Source: Bacteroidia bacterium (GTDB lineage Bacteria; Bacteroidota; Bacteroidia; Flavobacteriales_D; Crocinitomicaceae). Taken from it: a stretch of 46,125 nucleotides of DNA. The position numbers were made by a program, and so were the translations under genes. Each line of letters opens with the position of its first letter. Position 1 is the stretch's first letter. Below the pieces are notes generated by a model, which worked only from the letters and a program-made list of their open reading frames with translations, did no database searches and had not been told where the DNA came from. Below, piece after piece: positions 1 to 7,950 of this stretch. The stretch spans positions 1 through 46,125 of the forward strand of contig JAUICI010000011.1 in NCBI GenBank assembly GCA_030427935.1, read 5' to 3'.

Positions 1-248
1 TTGGCTTATTCTTGAATTTAGCTAGGTTAACCGTTTTAGAAAACCGGATCTACAAAACTCAGCAATACTTGATTACCACGGCATTGATTGGTTTATTAAT
101 TTTTAATATTCTGATATTGAAGAATCATGAACTTGTTGCGAAATCCTCAATCAGTATAGAAAAAGTGCATTACCCCAATATGTACTTTGTTCTGAACATC
201 ATTTTTATTATCATCTTGATTTTAAATCCGAAGAATCAAGAATCCTGA
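1..248 (+). CDS. C-terminal part of a small membrane protein (5' end outside window)
   Basis: The reading frame is open to the left edge, so the gene probably starts before the window; the TTG at 12 is only the first possible start inside it. The visible C-terminal stretch of about 80 residues has two hydrophobic segments (ITTALIGLLIFNILIL and MYFVLNIIFIIILIL) separated by a short polar loop containing a KSSISIEKVHYP sequence, so it looks like an integral inner-membrane protein. No family is recognised and no function is assigned. Its stop codon (246-248) directly abuts the stop of the convergent gene at 249. Confidence 0.5.
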   Translation, partial: GLFLNLARLTVLENRIYKTQQYLITTALIGLLIFNILILKNHELVAKSSISIEKVHYPNMYFVLNIIFIIILILNPKNQES

Positions 249-656
249 TTAGGGTTGGTAGAATTTGACAAACTTTTTGGATCCGATTTTATCGATTCGA
301 ACCACCTTATTTCCTTTGAAATGGTATTTTAATTCAGGGTGATTGTCTTGATTTTTTCTCACGAAGTAAATGAGTTGATCTTTTTGAATTTCATTTTGAT
401 AAAAGTTGGATTTAAAACTCCCATCATCATATAGGTAAAAAACATGGTCTCCATTCTCAAATTCGTAAAATGTACATGCTCTAACTTCGAAAGTTTCTTT
501 CTTCCAATTATAGAAAGTCGAATCTTTCGTTTTGTTAATGGTCATAGGTCCGTTTGTGTCTGTAAGTTCTAGCAAGAACAAACGGATATCATTCTTTTCT
601 TGGGCATGAATACCCCAAGAGATAAAAAACAAAGTAATGCTGATGAATATTCTCAA
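249..656 (-). CDS. small secreted protein of unknown function
   Basis: A 135-residue protein with a clear signal peptide (MRIFISITLFFISWGIHAQ, predicted cleavage after AQ), so it should be periplasmic or outer-membrane associated. The mature part is about 115 residues, rich in aromatic and charged residues with alternating beta-strand-like segments (THVFYLYDDGSFK-type pattern) and no cysteine pair beyond one Cys. I do not recognise a family. Its start overlaps the stop of the upstream DUF5686 gene by 4 nt (ATGA arrangement), so the two are almost certainly co-transcribed and translationally coupled. This suggests an envelope role connected with the barrel protein, but that is inference only. 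Confidence 0.75.
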   Translation of the reverse strand: MRIFISITLFFISWGIHAQEKNDIRLFLLELTDTNGPMTINKTKDSTFYNWKKETFEVRACTFYEFENGDHVFYLYDDGSFKSNFYQNEIQKDQLIYFVRKNQDNHPELKYHFKGNKVVRIDKIGSKKFVKFYQP

Positions 657-3070
657 TTTAATCCAAATTTTAAGGCCAGTTTAAAGGCAAAGTTATCAAT
701 TGTGGAGTCTGTTACCCAATAAGATCCATATCGAATATAACTTGCGAATCCTAGTCCAATAAATCTAATTTTCAGAATATCATCTATTCTTAAGCCACTT
801 TCAAAATAGCCTTTTTCCATAGTTTTATATTCCACCCCAAAGTCGAATTCGGGATTGCGCATTCGACCCCAACCTCCAGCTTGCGCGATAGTAAATTGTG
901 GTTGGATGAATTTGACTCCAGTTTTTATTGCTTTGAACTCGAAATAGGCAAATAAACTAGTGCTGAGATCCGAATAAAATTCAGCTGGGCCCATTACTTC
1001 AAATGCGTATTTCGTTGCAATAGTGAATCCTGATTTTGTACCCATTTCCACAAACCGGAGGTCCAGAGGAACATTCCCCAAGATTTGTGCATAATTGGCT
1101 TGCAAATAAATCTTACCCAAAGCACGAACATTGAATTCTTGATCTACGGAAAGGTTGAATCGCCAATAATCATATTTCGAGTTAATCACTCCTTTAAAAC
1201 CTCTCATGATAACCGCATTGATCACCGGCCATTTGGTACCCATGGAGACCACTTGACCTGGAAGTTGAATGACTTTTTCTTGAATAGCCCATCTAAATGT
1301 TAGCCCAGCCTCAAAAACATCATAAGGGTTGTTGTTATGTAAAGTATCATTTGCAAAATGGTATTCATAAGCATCCGTATTATTTCTTTGCTGATAATTC
1401 ACCACACCATTTAATTTAAAGTTTCCAAATAGCAAACCTCCGATTCGAATACCTAAATATTTATGATCCAACATGTTTCGTATGTAAAATCTAGAGAAAT
1501 TGGAAGAGGACAAAAGGTTGAAATCCTTGTCTGGAAAACGCACACCTCCTCGATGAACGATATCCTTGAAGTATTTGACTTCGATCTCAAATTGTTTTTT
1601 TCGCCAGACTTTAAAGAGGAGGCTTCCACCGTATTTCCATTCTTTATCTTTGAATCCATAGCCAAAATAACCACCGATTTCCATCCATTTTAGCATGTTT
1701 TTATTGGTGTATACGCCCAAACCGAGACGCAAACCTTCATAATCATTATAGTCGATGATTCGGGTCATGTCAAGGTCAATGAATTTAATTGGAATTCGCC
1801 CTCTCAAAAGTGAAGTAAGCGTTTCGATTCTTTTTTCCAGTTTCATGCTCTGAGAAACGGAGTCAATGACTCGATAAGTCTTGAGTTCTTTTTGGGTAAC
1901 AGAATCGATCCTATACGAGTCCCAGAACACAGAATCTTGTTCATTTGCTCCCTCTTCAACATCCACTTGTATTGCAGAAAATCCGACTCCTTTATAAGAA
2001 GGCTGGAAATCGAATTCCGTGATGTAGGTTGTTCCTTTAAAACTAATACTTGGCCTGGTATTATTGATATTGATAATTTTGGTGTCAAATTCAATCTCCG
2101 TTTTTAATTCATATGGGAACCACATGCCATTTTCTAGTTTTTTGTAGTTCTGAATGATCTTAATTTCAGAGTTTAAAATTTTCTTGTTTGGACCTGTGAT
2201 TACTTTTTCCAGCGCATAATTTTCTGAATTGATATAAAGCAATCCTTTCATCGAATTGAAATTGGATTTTGGTCGAGGAAAAAATCGAATGATAAAAGTG
2301 GAATCAGTCGAATTTAAGATCGTATCCTCTATGATAAAGATGTAACGACTTTCTGAATTAGGTGAAAGGGGATTAACGTATTCAGAATTGAATATTTGAA
2401 AGCTATTCTTATAGTAGGAGAAAGCCTGAATTTGAGAAAAAAGTGCCGTAATAAAAGGGTTTTTAAATCCAGATATCTTCGAGCCGAGTACAATTTTCTT
2501 GGTCTTATTTGGTTTTTTGTGATAGGTTTCCGTTACAGATTCAAACATGAAAAAATACTGGGATTCCATGAATTTAAAGGCTCCTACTGTGCTTGTATCT
2601 TTTATAATTCCAGACTTAATACCCTGCACAGTCTCCGGATCCATGACACCTTCTGTATAATACTTGGAATAGGATTTCAGACGATAATTTAAGTTTCTTT
2701 CAGGGTCGTTTTGTTTTCTTCTATCTGAAGCCTCACGGATGATTCTAAGTGCAGGATTTTCTCCAGCAATCACTTCCACCTCTTCGAATTCTGTCGTTCT
2801 CGGCATTAAAAAAACAGTATCCTTCAAATACACATAGCGGATCACTTTGCTTTCATATCCGACAAATGAAAACCTCAGTAAATCTTCTGATTGTGCTTCA
2901 ATTTTAAACTTCCCATCAATATTGGTTACCGTTCCTTTTTTCGTTTTGTTGAATTGGATATTTACAAAAGGAAGGGCTTCGTTGGTTATGGAATCGACTA
3001 CTACGCCCGTTTTCTGACCGAAAGCGGAGAAACTAATAATGCATAATATGAATAGAATAGAGTTTCTCAT
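653..3070 (-). CDS. DUF5686 outer-membrane protein with carboxypeptidase-like regulatory domain
   Basis: An 805-residue Bacteroidota outer-membrane protein. Residues 1-19 are a signal peptide ending in FGQ. Residues about 20-100 form a CarboxypepD_reg-like beta-sandwich (GVVVDSITNEALPFVNIQF, then GTVTNIDGKF and a FVGYES strand). The DUF5686 signature AGENPALRIIREASDRRK follows, and the rest is a long aromatic-rich region of predicted beta-strands, consistent with a C-terminal barrel. This is the usual domain order and length for the family, whose biochemical role is not established. It starts with ATG inside a TAATG overlap with the stop of the cardiolipin synthase gene upstream, and overlaps the next small gene by 4 nt, so the three form an operon. 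Confidence 0.9.
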   Translation of the reverse strand: MRNSILFILCIISFSAFGQKTGVVVDSITNEALPFVNIQFNKTKKGTVTNIDGKFKIEAQSEDLLRFSFVGYESKVIRYVYLKDTVFLMPRTTEFEEVEVIAGENPALRIIREASDRRKQNDPERNLNYRLKSYSKYYTEGVMDPETVQGIKSGIIKDTSTVGAFKFMESQYFFMFESVTETYHKKPNKTKKIVLGSKISGFKNPFITALFSQIQAFSYYKNSFQIFNSEYVNPLSPNSESRYIFIIEDTILNSTDSTFIIRFFPRPKSNFNSMKGLLYINSENYALEKVITGPNKKILNSEIKIIQNYKKLENGMWFPYELKTEIEFDTKIININNTRPSISFKGTTYITEFDFQPSYKGVGFSAIQVDVEEGANEQDSVFWDSYRIDSVTQKELKTYRVIDSVSQSMKLEKRIETLTSLLRGRIPIKFIDLDMTRIIDYNDYEGLRLGLGVYTNKNMLKWMEIGGYFGYGFKDKEWKYGGSLLFKVWRKKQFEIEVKYFKDIVHRGGVRFPDKDFNLLSSSNFSRFYIRNMLDHKYLGIRIGGLLFGNFKLNGVVNYQQRNNTDAYEYHFANDTLHNNNPYDVFEAGLTFRWAIQEKVIQLPGQVVSMGTKWPVINAVIMRGFKGVINSKYDYWRFNLSVDQEFNVRALGKIYLQANYAQILGNVPLDLRFVEMGTKSGFTIATKYAFEVMGPAEFYSDLSTSLFAYFEFKAIKTGVKFIQPQFTIAQAGGWGRMRNPEFDFGVEYKTMEKGYFESGLRIDDILKIRFIGLGFASYIRYGSYWVTDSTIDNFAFKLALKFGLN

Positions 3071-4530
3071 TATAAAATAGGGGCGAATAAACGAGCGAAG
3101 GAGGCAAATAGCCTTTCACCTAATGTTAAGTTTTGCCAATAGTATTGGTCTATATCTTTTGATTCTTTCAAATCTTGTTCAAATTGTTCCACAAGAATTC
3201 TGGAGACTTCTCGGTTGTAGATTATAACATTTACTTCTGAATTCTGTTCAAAACTACGATAGTCCATATTTGCGGTACCAACTGTACTGATCTCATCATC
3301 AATAATCATGAGCTTTGCATGTACGAACCCTTTTTCATAAAATGAGACTTTTACACCCGACTCTATTAAAGGCGGAATAAAACTATCAGTTGCGGCTTTC
3401 ACTAGTTTACTATCAGATATTCCAGGTAGAATAATTTCAACCGTGACCCCACTCTTAGAAGCATTGGTCAAAGCCGTCATGATACTTTCATTCGGAATAA
3501 AATAGGGGGTGGCAATTCGAATGTTTGATTTTGCAGTTGTGATTAAACTGAAAAAAGTGTCCATCATGATTCTTGGCTGAGACTCAGGACCAGAACCTAC
3601 AACTGAACAAAGGCAGGAATCCTTTACTTCATTTTTAGGAAAATAAAACTCATTTGGAACGATCAATTCTTCACTCACAAAATCCCAAGTAATGAGGAAT
3701 AATGTTTGCAGTTCATATACAACGTCTCCTTCCAATCTTAGACTCGTGTCTCTCCAGAAATAAGGGTTTTGAGCTCGATATCGATTGTCATATTTTTTTT
3801 CAATATTGATTCCTCCAACATATCCAATATTACCGTCGATAACAACGATTTTTCTATGATCACGAAAGTTCATTTTATTTGCAAAGCGCGGAAATCGTAC
3901 TGGCAAATACTCACCTGTTCGAATGCCAGCTTCTTGCATTTTGTAGACTGATTTGTTAGAAAGTCCCAAACTCCCAACGCTATCGAAAATTACTCTAACT
4001 TCAAGACCTGCTTTTGATTTTTCAATCAGAATATCAATGATTTGGTTTCCTAGTTCATCATCAATTATGATGTAATATTCTAAATGAATATGTGTTTTAG
4101 CATTTTGAAGGTCTTCAATTAATCGGGGGAATTTTTCTTCACCGTTCTTCAGTACTTCTACTTGATTCTCTAGAGTTAAAACTGAGTTTTCAGATGTATA
4201 TAGCAGTTTCGGTGTTTTGATTCTTTCCCCAAAATGTTCTTCCAAAACATCGTAATTATCTCGAATAAGCTCGAGGTAATGCCTTCTCCAATTTTCTAGT
4301 AATTCAGAACTTTTGATTTTTCTTCTAGCAAATTTCTTTCTTCTTCTGTATTGCATCCCGAAGAAAAAGTAAACGATGAGCCCAATTACAGGTAATAGAA
4401 TTAGAACAAGGATATATGAATGGGTTTTGAGTGGGTTTCTGTTTTGGAGTAGAATCGTGAAGATTGTACGAATCACAACTACAACGTAGATGATCGTTAC
4501 AATGGACGCGATAAATGTATATAATTCCAA
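3070..4530 (-). CDS. cls: cardiolipin synthase (phospholipase D family)
   Basis: A 486-residue membrane enzyme that condenses two phosphatidylglycerols to cardiolipin plus glycerol. Two N-terminal membrane segments (about residues 5-27 and 38-58) precede an Arg/Lys-rich cytoplasmic stretch and two PLD domains. Both HKD motifs are intact: H225-x-K227-x4-D232 (HRKIVVID) and H404-x-K406-x4-D411 (HAKLMIID), each followed by the usual Gly-rich or GTANMDYRS sequence. The start is TTG at 4530; the next in-frame ATG is codon 59, which would delete both membrane helices, so the TTG start is preferred. It is the first gene of the cls-DUF5686-small protein operon. An inverted repeat overlaps its start codon (4529-4565). 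Confidence 0.93.
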   Translation of the reverse strand: MELYTFIASIVTIIYVVVVIRTIFTILLQNRNPLKTHSYILVLILLPVIGLIVYFFFGMQYRRRKKFARRKIKSSELLENWRRHYLELIRDNYDVLEEHFGERIKTPKLLYTSENSVLTLENQVEVLKNGEEKFPRLIEDLQNAKTHIHLEYYIIIDDELGNQIIDILIEKSKAGLEVRVIFDSVGSLGLSNKSVYKMQEAGIRTGEYLPVRFPRFANKMNFRDHRKIVVIDGNIGYVGGINIEKKYDNRYRAQNPYFWRDTSLRLEGDVVYELQTLFLITWDFVSEELIVPNEFYFPKNEVKDSCLCSVVGSGPESQPRIMMDTFFSLITTAKSNIRIATPYFIPNESIMTALTNASKSGVTVEIILPGISDSKLVKAATDSFIPPLIESGVKVSFYEKGFVHAKLMIIDDEISTVGTANMDYRSFEQNSEVNVIIYNREVSRILVEQFEQDLKESKDIDQYYWQNLTLGERLFASFARLFAPIL

Positions 4531-4565
4531 ACCCCTCTATAATTTGACTTCTTTTACGGGGGTTT
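4529..4565 (-). promoter_or_regulatory. inverted repeat over the cls translation start
   Basis: AAACCCC at 4529-4535 is matched by GGGGTTT at 4559-4565, a 7-bp inverted repeat with a 23-nt AT-rich loop. Read on the minus strand, the downstream arm GGGGTTTG carries both the purine-rich stretch ahead of cls and its TTG start codon. A transcript starting upstream could therefore fold so that cls initiation is occluded. It could equally be a protein-binding site between the divergent cls and radical SAM promoters. Function is inferred from position only. Confidence 0.3.
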
Positions 4566-4612
4566 GCCTCAATATGTTTAGATTTATAAGGATTTTAACA
4601 AACTGAAATTAC

Positions 4613-5620
4613 TTGCTGAAAGAACAATTCGACATATTGTCATACTTGGATGAGCGTAAACTCAAAAATATTTTGAAGCTCAGAACATCTTATTTGATGT
4701 CGAAATGGACCAAGAAACTTCAGCATCGAGGAAGACCTTTTTCGATCTCAATTGAACCTACCACTGCTTGTAATTTGGGCTGTCCGGAATGTCCAAGTGG
4801 TTTAAAAAAATTCACTCGTCCAACAGGGAAGTTGCAGTTGGAGATGAACCAGAAGATCATTGATGAATTGCATAAAGAACTACTTTATATCACTTATTAT
4901 TTTCAGGGAGAGCCTTTCATTAATCGGAACTTTTTAGATATGGTGCGCTATGCCAATCAGCATAAAATTTACACCGCTACTTCTACAAACGCCCATTTTT
5001 TAAGCAAAGAAAACTGTGAAGACATCATTGATTCGGGATTAAATAAAATGATTATTTCCTTAGATGGATTAGATCAAAAAACATATGAAACTTATCGAAT
5101 TGGAGGGAAGTTCGATACGGTATACGAAGGGATGAAAAATCTGTGGGAAACGATCCGAAAGTTTAAGAAAAGTCCTCATGTTATTGTTCAGTTTTTGGTA
5201 TTCAAAAGTAATGAACATCAGCTACCGGATCTTAAAAAATGGATGCAGCAGTTTCCCGGATTTGAGTTGCGTATCAAGTCGGCTCAATTTTATGAGTATG
5301 AAGACGGGAATGATTTGATGCCAGAAAATTTGAACTATTCCAGGTATAAAAAGATTGGAGACAAATTCCGAATCGACAATGAATTATCCAATTCTTGTTG
5401 GCGATTGTGGAGCTCTTGCGTATTTACCTGGGATGGAAAATTGGTGCCCTGTTGTTTTGATAAGGACGCCGAGCATATTGCTGGAGATCTTGCCAATGAA
5501 AGCTTTGAATCGATTTGGAATGGAGAGGTTCTCAATCAGTTCAGAAGTACTGTTTTTTCGGACCGAAGTCAGATTGAAATTTGCAAAAATTGTTCGGAAG
5601 GAAGTAAGGTTTGGATGTGA
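4613..5620 (+). CDS. radical SAM protein with C-terminal SPASM domain
   Basis: A 335-residue iron-sulfur enzyme. The radical SAM cluster motif is C53-x3-C57-x2-C60 (TTACNLGCPEC), preceded by the characteristic PFSISIEPTT strand. A second cysteine set near the C-terminus (SCWRLWSSC, VPCCFD, ICKNCSEG) matches the SPASM auxiliary-cluster layout, with the typical GDLANESFESIWN segment between. Bacteroidota have many such single-gene SPASM proteins; the substrate is unknown here and no peptide precursor gene was seen nearby. It starts with TTG at 4613: an in-frame TGA lies 9 nt upstream, the first ATG is codon 29, and the residues between resemble the start of relatives. Its TGA stop is shared with the left hairpin repeat of the GIY-YIG element. 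Confidence 0.88.
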   Translation: MLKEQFDILSYLDERKLKNILKLRTSYLMSKWTKKLQHRGRPFSISIEPTTACNLGCPECPSGLKKFTRPTGKLQLEMNQKIIDELHKELLYITYYFQGEPFINRNFLDMVRYANQHKIYTATSTNAHFLSKENCEDIIDSGLNKMIISLDGLDQKTYETYRIGGKFDTVYEGMKNLWETIRKFKKSPHVIVQFLVFKSNEHQLPDLKKWMQQFPGFELRIKSAQFYEYEDGNDLMPENLNYSRYKKIGDKFRIDNELSNSCWRLWSSCVFTWDGKLVPCCFDKDAEHIAGDLANESFESIWNGEVLNQFRSTVFSDRSQIEICKNCSEGSKVWM

Positions 5621-5646
5621 TCTCGGCTCGCGCTCGATCACCTAGA
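5620..5646 (+). repeat. left terminal repeat of the GIY-YIG element
   Basis: It begins with the 19-mer ATCTCGGCTCGCGCTCGAT (5620-5638), perfectly inverted at 6037-6055, and continues with CACCTAGA, which matches the right copy at 6 of 8 positions. The slightly larger unit 5618-5640 starts TGATC and ends GATCA, so this copy can itself close a short hairpin around a 13-nt GC-rich centre. The first bases are the TGA stop codon of the radical SAM gene. Confidence 0.85.
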
Positions 5647-5689
5647 TCCTGACATTATGTTATCTTCGTTTTTCACTTAAATCAAATCT

Positions 5690-6022
5690 ATGCCTGGATA
5701 CATGTATATTCTTGAATGTGCCGATGGATCTTTCTATACAGGTAGTACAAAAAACTTAGAAAAGAGAATGCAAGAACATCGTTCTGGTAAAGGAGCAATT
5801 CACACAAAGTCGAGATTGCCTGTAAAACTTTTATATTATGAAAAATATTGGAGTGTTAAAGATGCTTTCGAAAGAGAAAAGCAAATTCAAAATTGGAGCA
5901 GAAAAAAGAAATTAGCACTAATAAACCGAAATATAAAAGATCTCGAGCTCTATTCTAATTGTCAAAACTCATCCACATCAAAACGGATTTATGAGTGGAA
6001 ACACCCAAAGAACGATAAGTGA
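5690..6022 (+). CDS. small GIY-YIG nuclease family protein
   Basis: A 110-residue single-domain GIY-YIG protein, often annotated as UvrC-like or UPF0213/YhbQ-like. The catalytic elements are intact: Y4/Y6 in GYMYILEC, Y16-T17-G18 (the YIG position), R26 and H30 in the KRMQEHRSG helix, and E63 in AFEREKQIQNW, the probable metal ligand. A lysine-rich helix (SRKKKLALI) and a polar tail of about 30 residues follow. Family members cleave DNA using one metal ion. A TATCTTCG sequence at 5661-5668, one mismatch from the TAnnTTTG -7 element, lies inside the terminal repeats, so the gene may carry its own promoter. It is flanked by inverted repeats, suggesting it acts on them or was spread with them. 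The in vivo substrate is unknown. Confidence 0.9.
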   Translation: MPGYMYILECADGSFYTGSTKNLEKRMQEHRSGKGAIHTKSRLPVKLLYYEKYWSVKDAFEREKQIQNWSRKKKLALINRNIKDLELYSNCQNSSTSKRIYEWKHPKNDK

Positions 6023-6028
6023 CTGGTT

Positions 6029-6055
6029 TTTAGGTAATCGAGCGCGAGCCGAGAT
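6029..6055 (-). repeat. right terminal repeat of the GIY-YIG element
   Basis: This is the inverted copy of 5620-5646, matching at 25 of 27 positions, including 19 without mismatch (6037-6055, ATCGAGCGCGAGCCGAGAT). The unit 6035-6057 starts TAATC and ends GATTA. The left copy has TGATC and GATCA, so the second base pair of the putative stem has changed from G-C to A-T on both arms together, as expected if the hairpin is what is conserved. Confidence 0.85.
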
Positions 6056-6141
6056 TAGCTAAAAAATGTTAAAACTGAACCAATTAACGTGTCAGGTGTA
6101 GTATTTTCCGTTAAGAATATATTCTCACTAAAAAATAGTAC

Positions 6142-7899
6142 ATGAAACGACTTGTTTTTATCGGAGGTATCCTCCTCTTTTCCTTAACCTCTTTTGCGAA
6201 TGAAATCGAATCGAAGTCGAAAATAGACAAAGTAAAAGTCTTTTTGACAGGAGCTCAAATCGAGCGGTCAACGAGTGCGCAACTCAAAGCTGGAAGAAAT
6301 AAAGTGATCATCAAAGGTGTATCGGCTAAACTGGATGAAAAAAGTATTCAGGTTCGATTCACGGAAGCTGTTAAACTGATGTCCGTGAGTACAGAAATTG
6401 ATTATACTTTATTTGAAGGTAATTCTGGCAGAATTGGTCAGCTCAATGATTCTTTGAAAATGGTTGAGGCTCGAATTCAAGAGTTGAATGATATCAAATC
6501 AGCCATTAATTCAGAAAAAGACATTCTGAACAAAAACCAAAAACTTAATGGGTCGAATTCTAATGTGACGGTTGAGCAATTGGAAAAAGCGGCGAATTTC
6601 TACCGAAAGCGAATGGAGAAAATCAATAAAGAATTGACGGATATCCGCATGGAGACCAAAACCTTGAGTGAAAGTAAGTGGATTTTAAAGCACAAATTGG
6701 ATGAATTGAATTTCAAAGAATCTACAAGAAGTAATCAAATCATCATGATTTTAGATTCAAAACAGCCGGTTAAAGTCAATTTGGATATCGAATATTTTGT
6801 TTCTGGATGTGGTTGGGAGCCGAATTATGACTTACATGCCTCTGATTTAAGTGGGAAAATTAAGATGCAGTACAAAGCCAAGGTTTTTAATGATACTGGA
6901 AACGATTGGGATGGAGTTGAAATGATTCTTTCAACTGGAAATCCAAATTTAAGTGCCACATTTCCTGAATTATCGCCATGGTATTTGAAATACATGCAAT
7001 ATGTTCAAGACCAAACAAAGACGATTTCCAATCAGCAATTGCGATCGAACGTGAACTATTATATTCCAGATAATACGATGAATTGGGATATGGTTGTGGA
7101 AGATAATGAGAAAAAAGTGAGCAAATTACAAACACAAATTAATAGCTTAAACAGTTATTATTCCGATGTTCCGAATCAGTTTGAACAAAGACAATTGTAC
7201 TTTTCATCAGCCAGAAAACCGAAAAGTTCTGTTCAATATAGAACCATCGAAGTTTCACATTTAAGTAGTGAATTTGAGATCGAAGAGAAGTATTCTATTC
7301 CTTCCGATAAAAAACCATATTTGGTAGAAATCAAGGAGCATGATCTTAGCGGGACATTCGATTATGTAGCGATTCCGAAAATGGAGAAAGACGCCTTTTT
7401 ATTGGCTCAAATCCCGGGTTGGGAGCAATTGGATATTGTTCCTGGTCCGACGCGAGTTTATTTTGATGGAACCTATGTTGGAGAAAGTTGGATTGACACA
7501 AGAAATGTAGAAGATACACTTGGATTGTCTTTCGGAAGAGATTCTAAAATTTTTACGGATAGAAAATTACTTTCTGAATTTTCGAATAAGAAAGTCGTTG
7601 GAAACAATAGAAAGGACTCCTACACCTACGAGATCACGGTGAAAAACACTCGTAATATTGCTGTTGAAATGGAATTGCATGACCAAGTTCCAGTTTCTCA
7701 AGACAGTGATATTTCTGTAACGGTAATGGAGACTTCTGATGCCGTTTTGGAAGATGTAACAGGGATTTTAACTTGGAAAGTAAAATTAGCTCCAAATGAA
7801 TCCAAGAAGTTTAAAATCTCATTCACGATTAAATATCCAAAGAACAAAAAAGTACAAGTAAGATCATTCAGAAAAATGAAGGCACCAAGATTTTTATAA
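6142..7899 (+). CDS. MuiA-family / DUF4139 protein, copy 1
   Basis: A 585-residue exported protein of the mucoidy-inhibitor MuiA family. It has a signal peptide (about residues 1-19, ending in SFA), an N-terminal DUF4140-like domain with the KVKVFLTGAQIERS strand, a long charged helical region of about residues 95-200 that probably forms a coiled coil, and a DUF4139 domain from about 215 to the end. MuiA overexpression affects mucoidy in enteric bacteria, but the biochemical role is unknown; cell-envelope interaction is likely. It is a tandem paralogue of the next gene, to which it is closely similar over nearly the whole length, with 51 bp between them, so they are probably co-transcribed. 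The most divergent part is a linker at about residues 285-360. Confidence 0.88.
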   Translation: MKRLVFIGGILLFSLTSFANEIESKSKIDKVKVFLTGAQIERSTSAQLKAGRNKVIIKGVSAKLDEKSIQVRFTEAVKLMSVSTEIDYTLFEGNSGRIGQLNDSLKMVEARIQELNDIKSAINSEKDILNKNQKLNGSNSNVTVEQLEKAANFYRKRMEKINKELTDIRMETKTLSESKWILKHKLDELNFKESTRSNQIIMILDSKQPVKVNLDIEYFVSGCGWEPNYDLHASDLSGKIKMQYKAKVFNDTGNDWDGVEMILSTGNPNLSATFPELSPWYLKYMQYVQDQTKTISNQQLRSNVNYYIPDNTMNWDMVVEDNEKKVSKLQTQINSLNSYYSDVPNQFEQRQLYFSSARKPKSSVQYRTIEVSHLSSEFEIEEKYSIPSDKKPYLVEIKEHDLSGTFDYVAIPKMEKDAFLLAQIPGWEQLDIVPGPTRVYFDGTYVGESWIDTRNVEDTLGLSFGRDSKIFTDRKLLSEFSNKKVVGNNRKDSYTYEITVKNTRNIAVEMELHDQVPVSQDSDISVTVMETSDAVLEDVTGILTWKVKLAPNESKKFKISFTIKYPKNKKVQVRSFRKMKAPRFL

Positions 7900-7950
7900 T
7901 TGGTTTGTAGTCATTTGATGATTTGAATTGTTTTACTAAAAAACTCTAAT

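Larger units (their letters stand above)
5620..6055 (+). mobile_element. compact GIY-YIG element with 27-bp terminal inverted repeats
   Basis: A gene for a small GIY-YIG nuclease (5690-6022) sits alone between two inverted repeats at 5620-5646 and 6029-6055 that match at 25 of 27 positions. The repeats are much more GC-rich than the surroundings. The unit is about 436 bp and holds one gene with little else, lying between two unrelated genes. The layout recalls REP sequences flanking a RAYT gene, but with a GIY-YIG nuclease in place of an HUH transposase. No target-site duplication is evident. Calling it mobile or domesticated is inference; the repeats and gene are seen directly. Confidence 0.6.

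Noticed and set aside
4613-5620. Radical SAM gene as a RiPP maturase with a small precursor peptide
   Set aside because: No short Cys-, Gly- or Pro-rich ORF with a leader, and no transporter or protease, lies beside it; the GIY-YIG element takes the downstream side.
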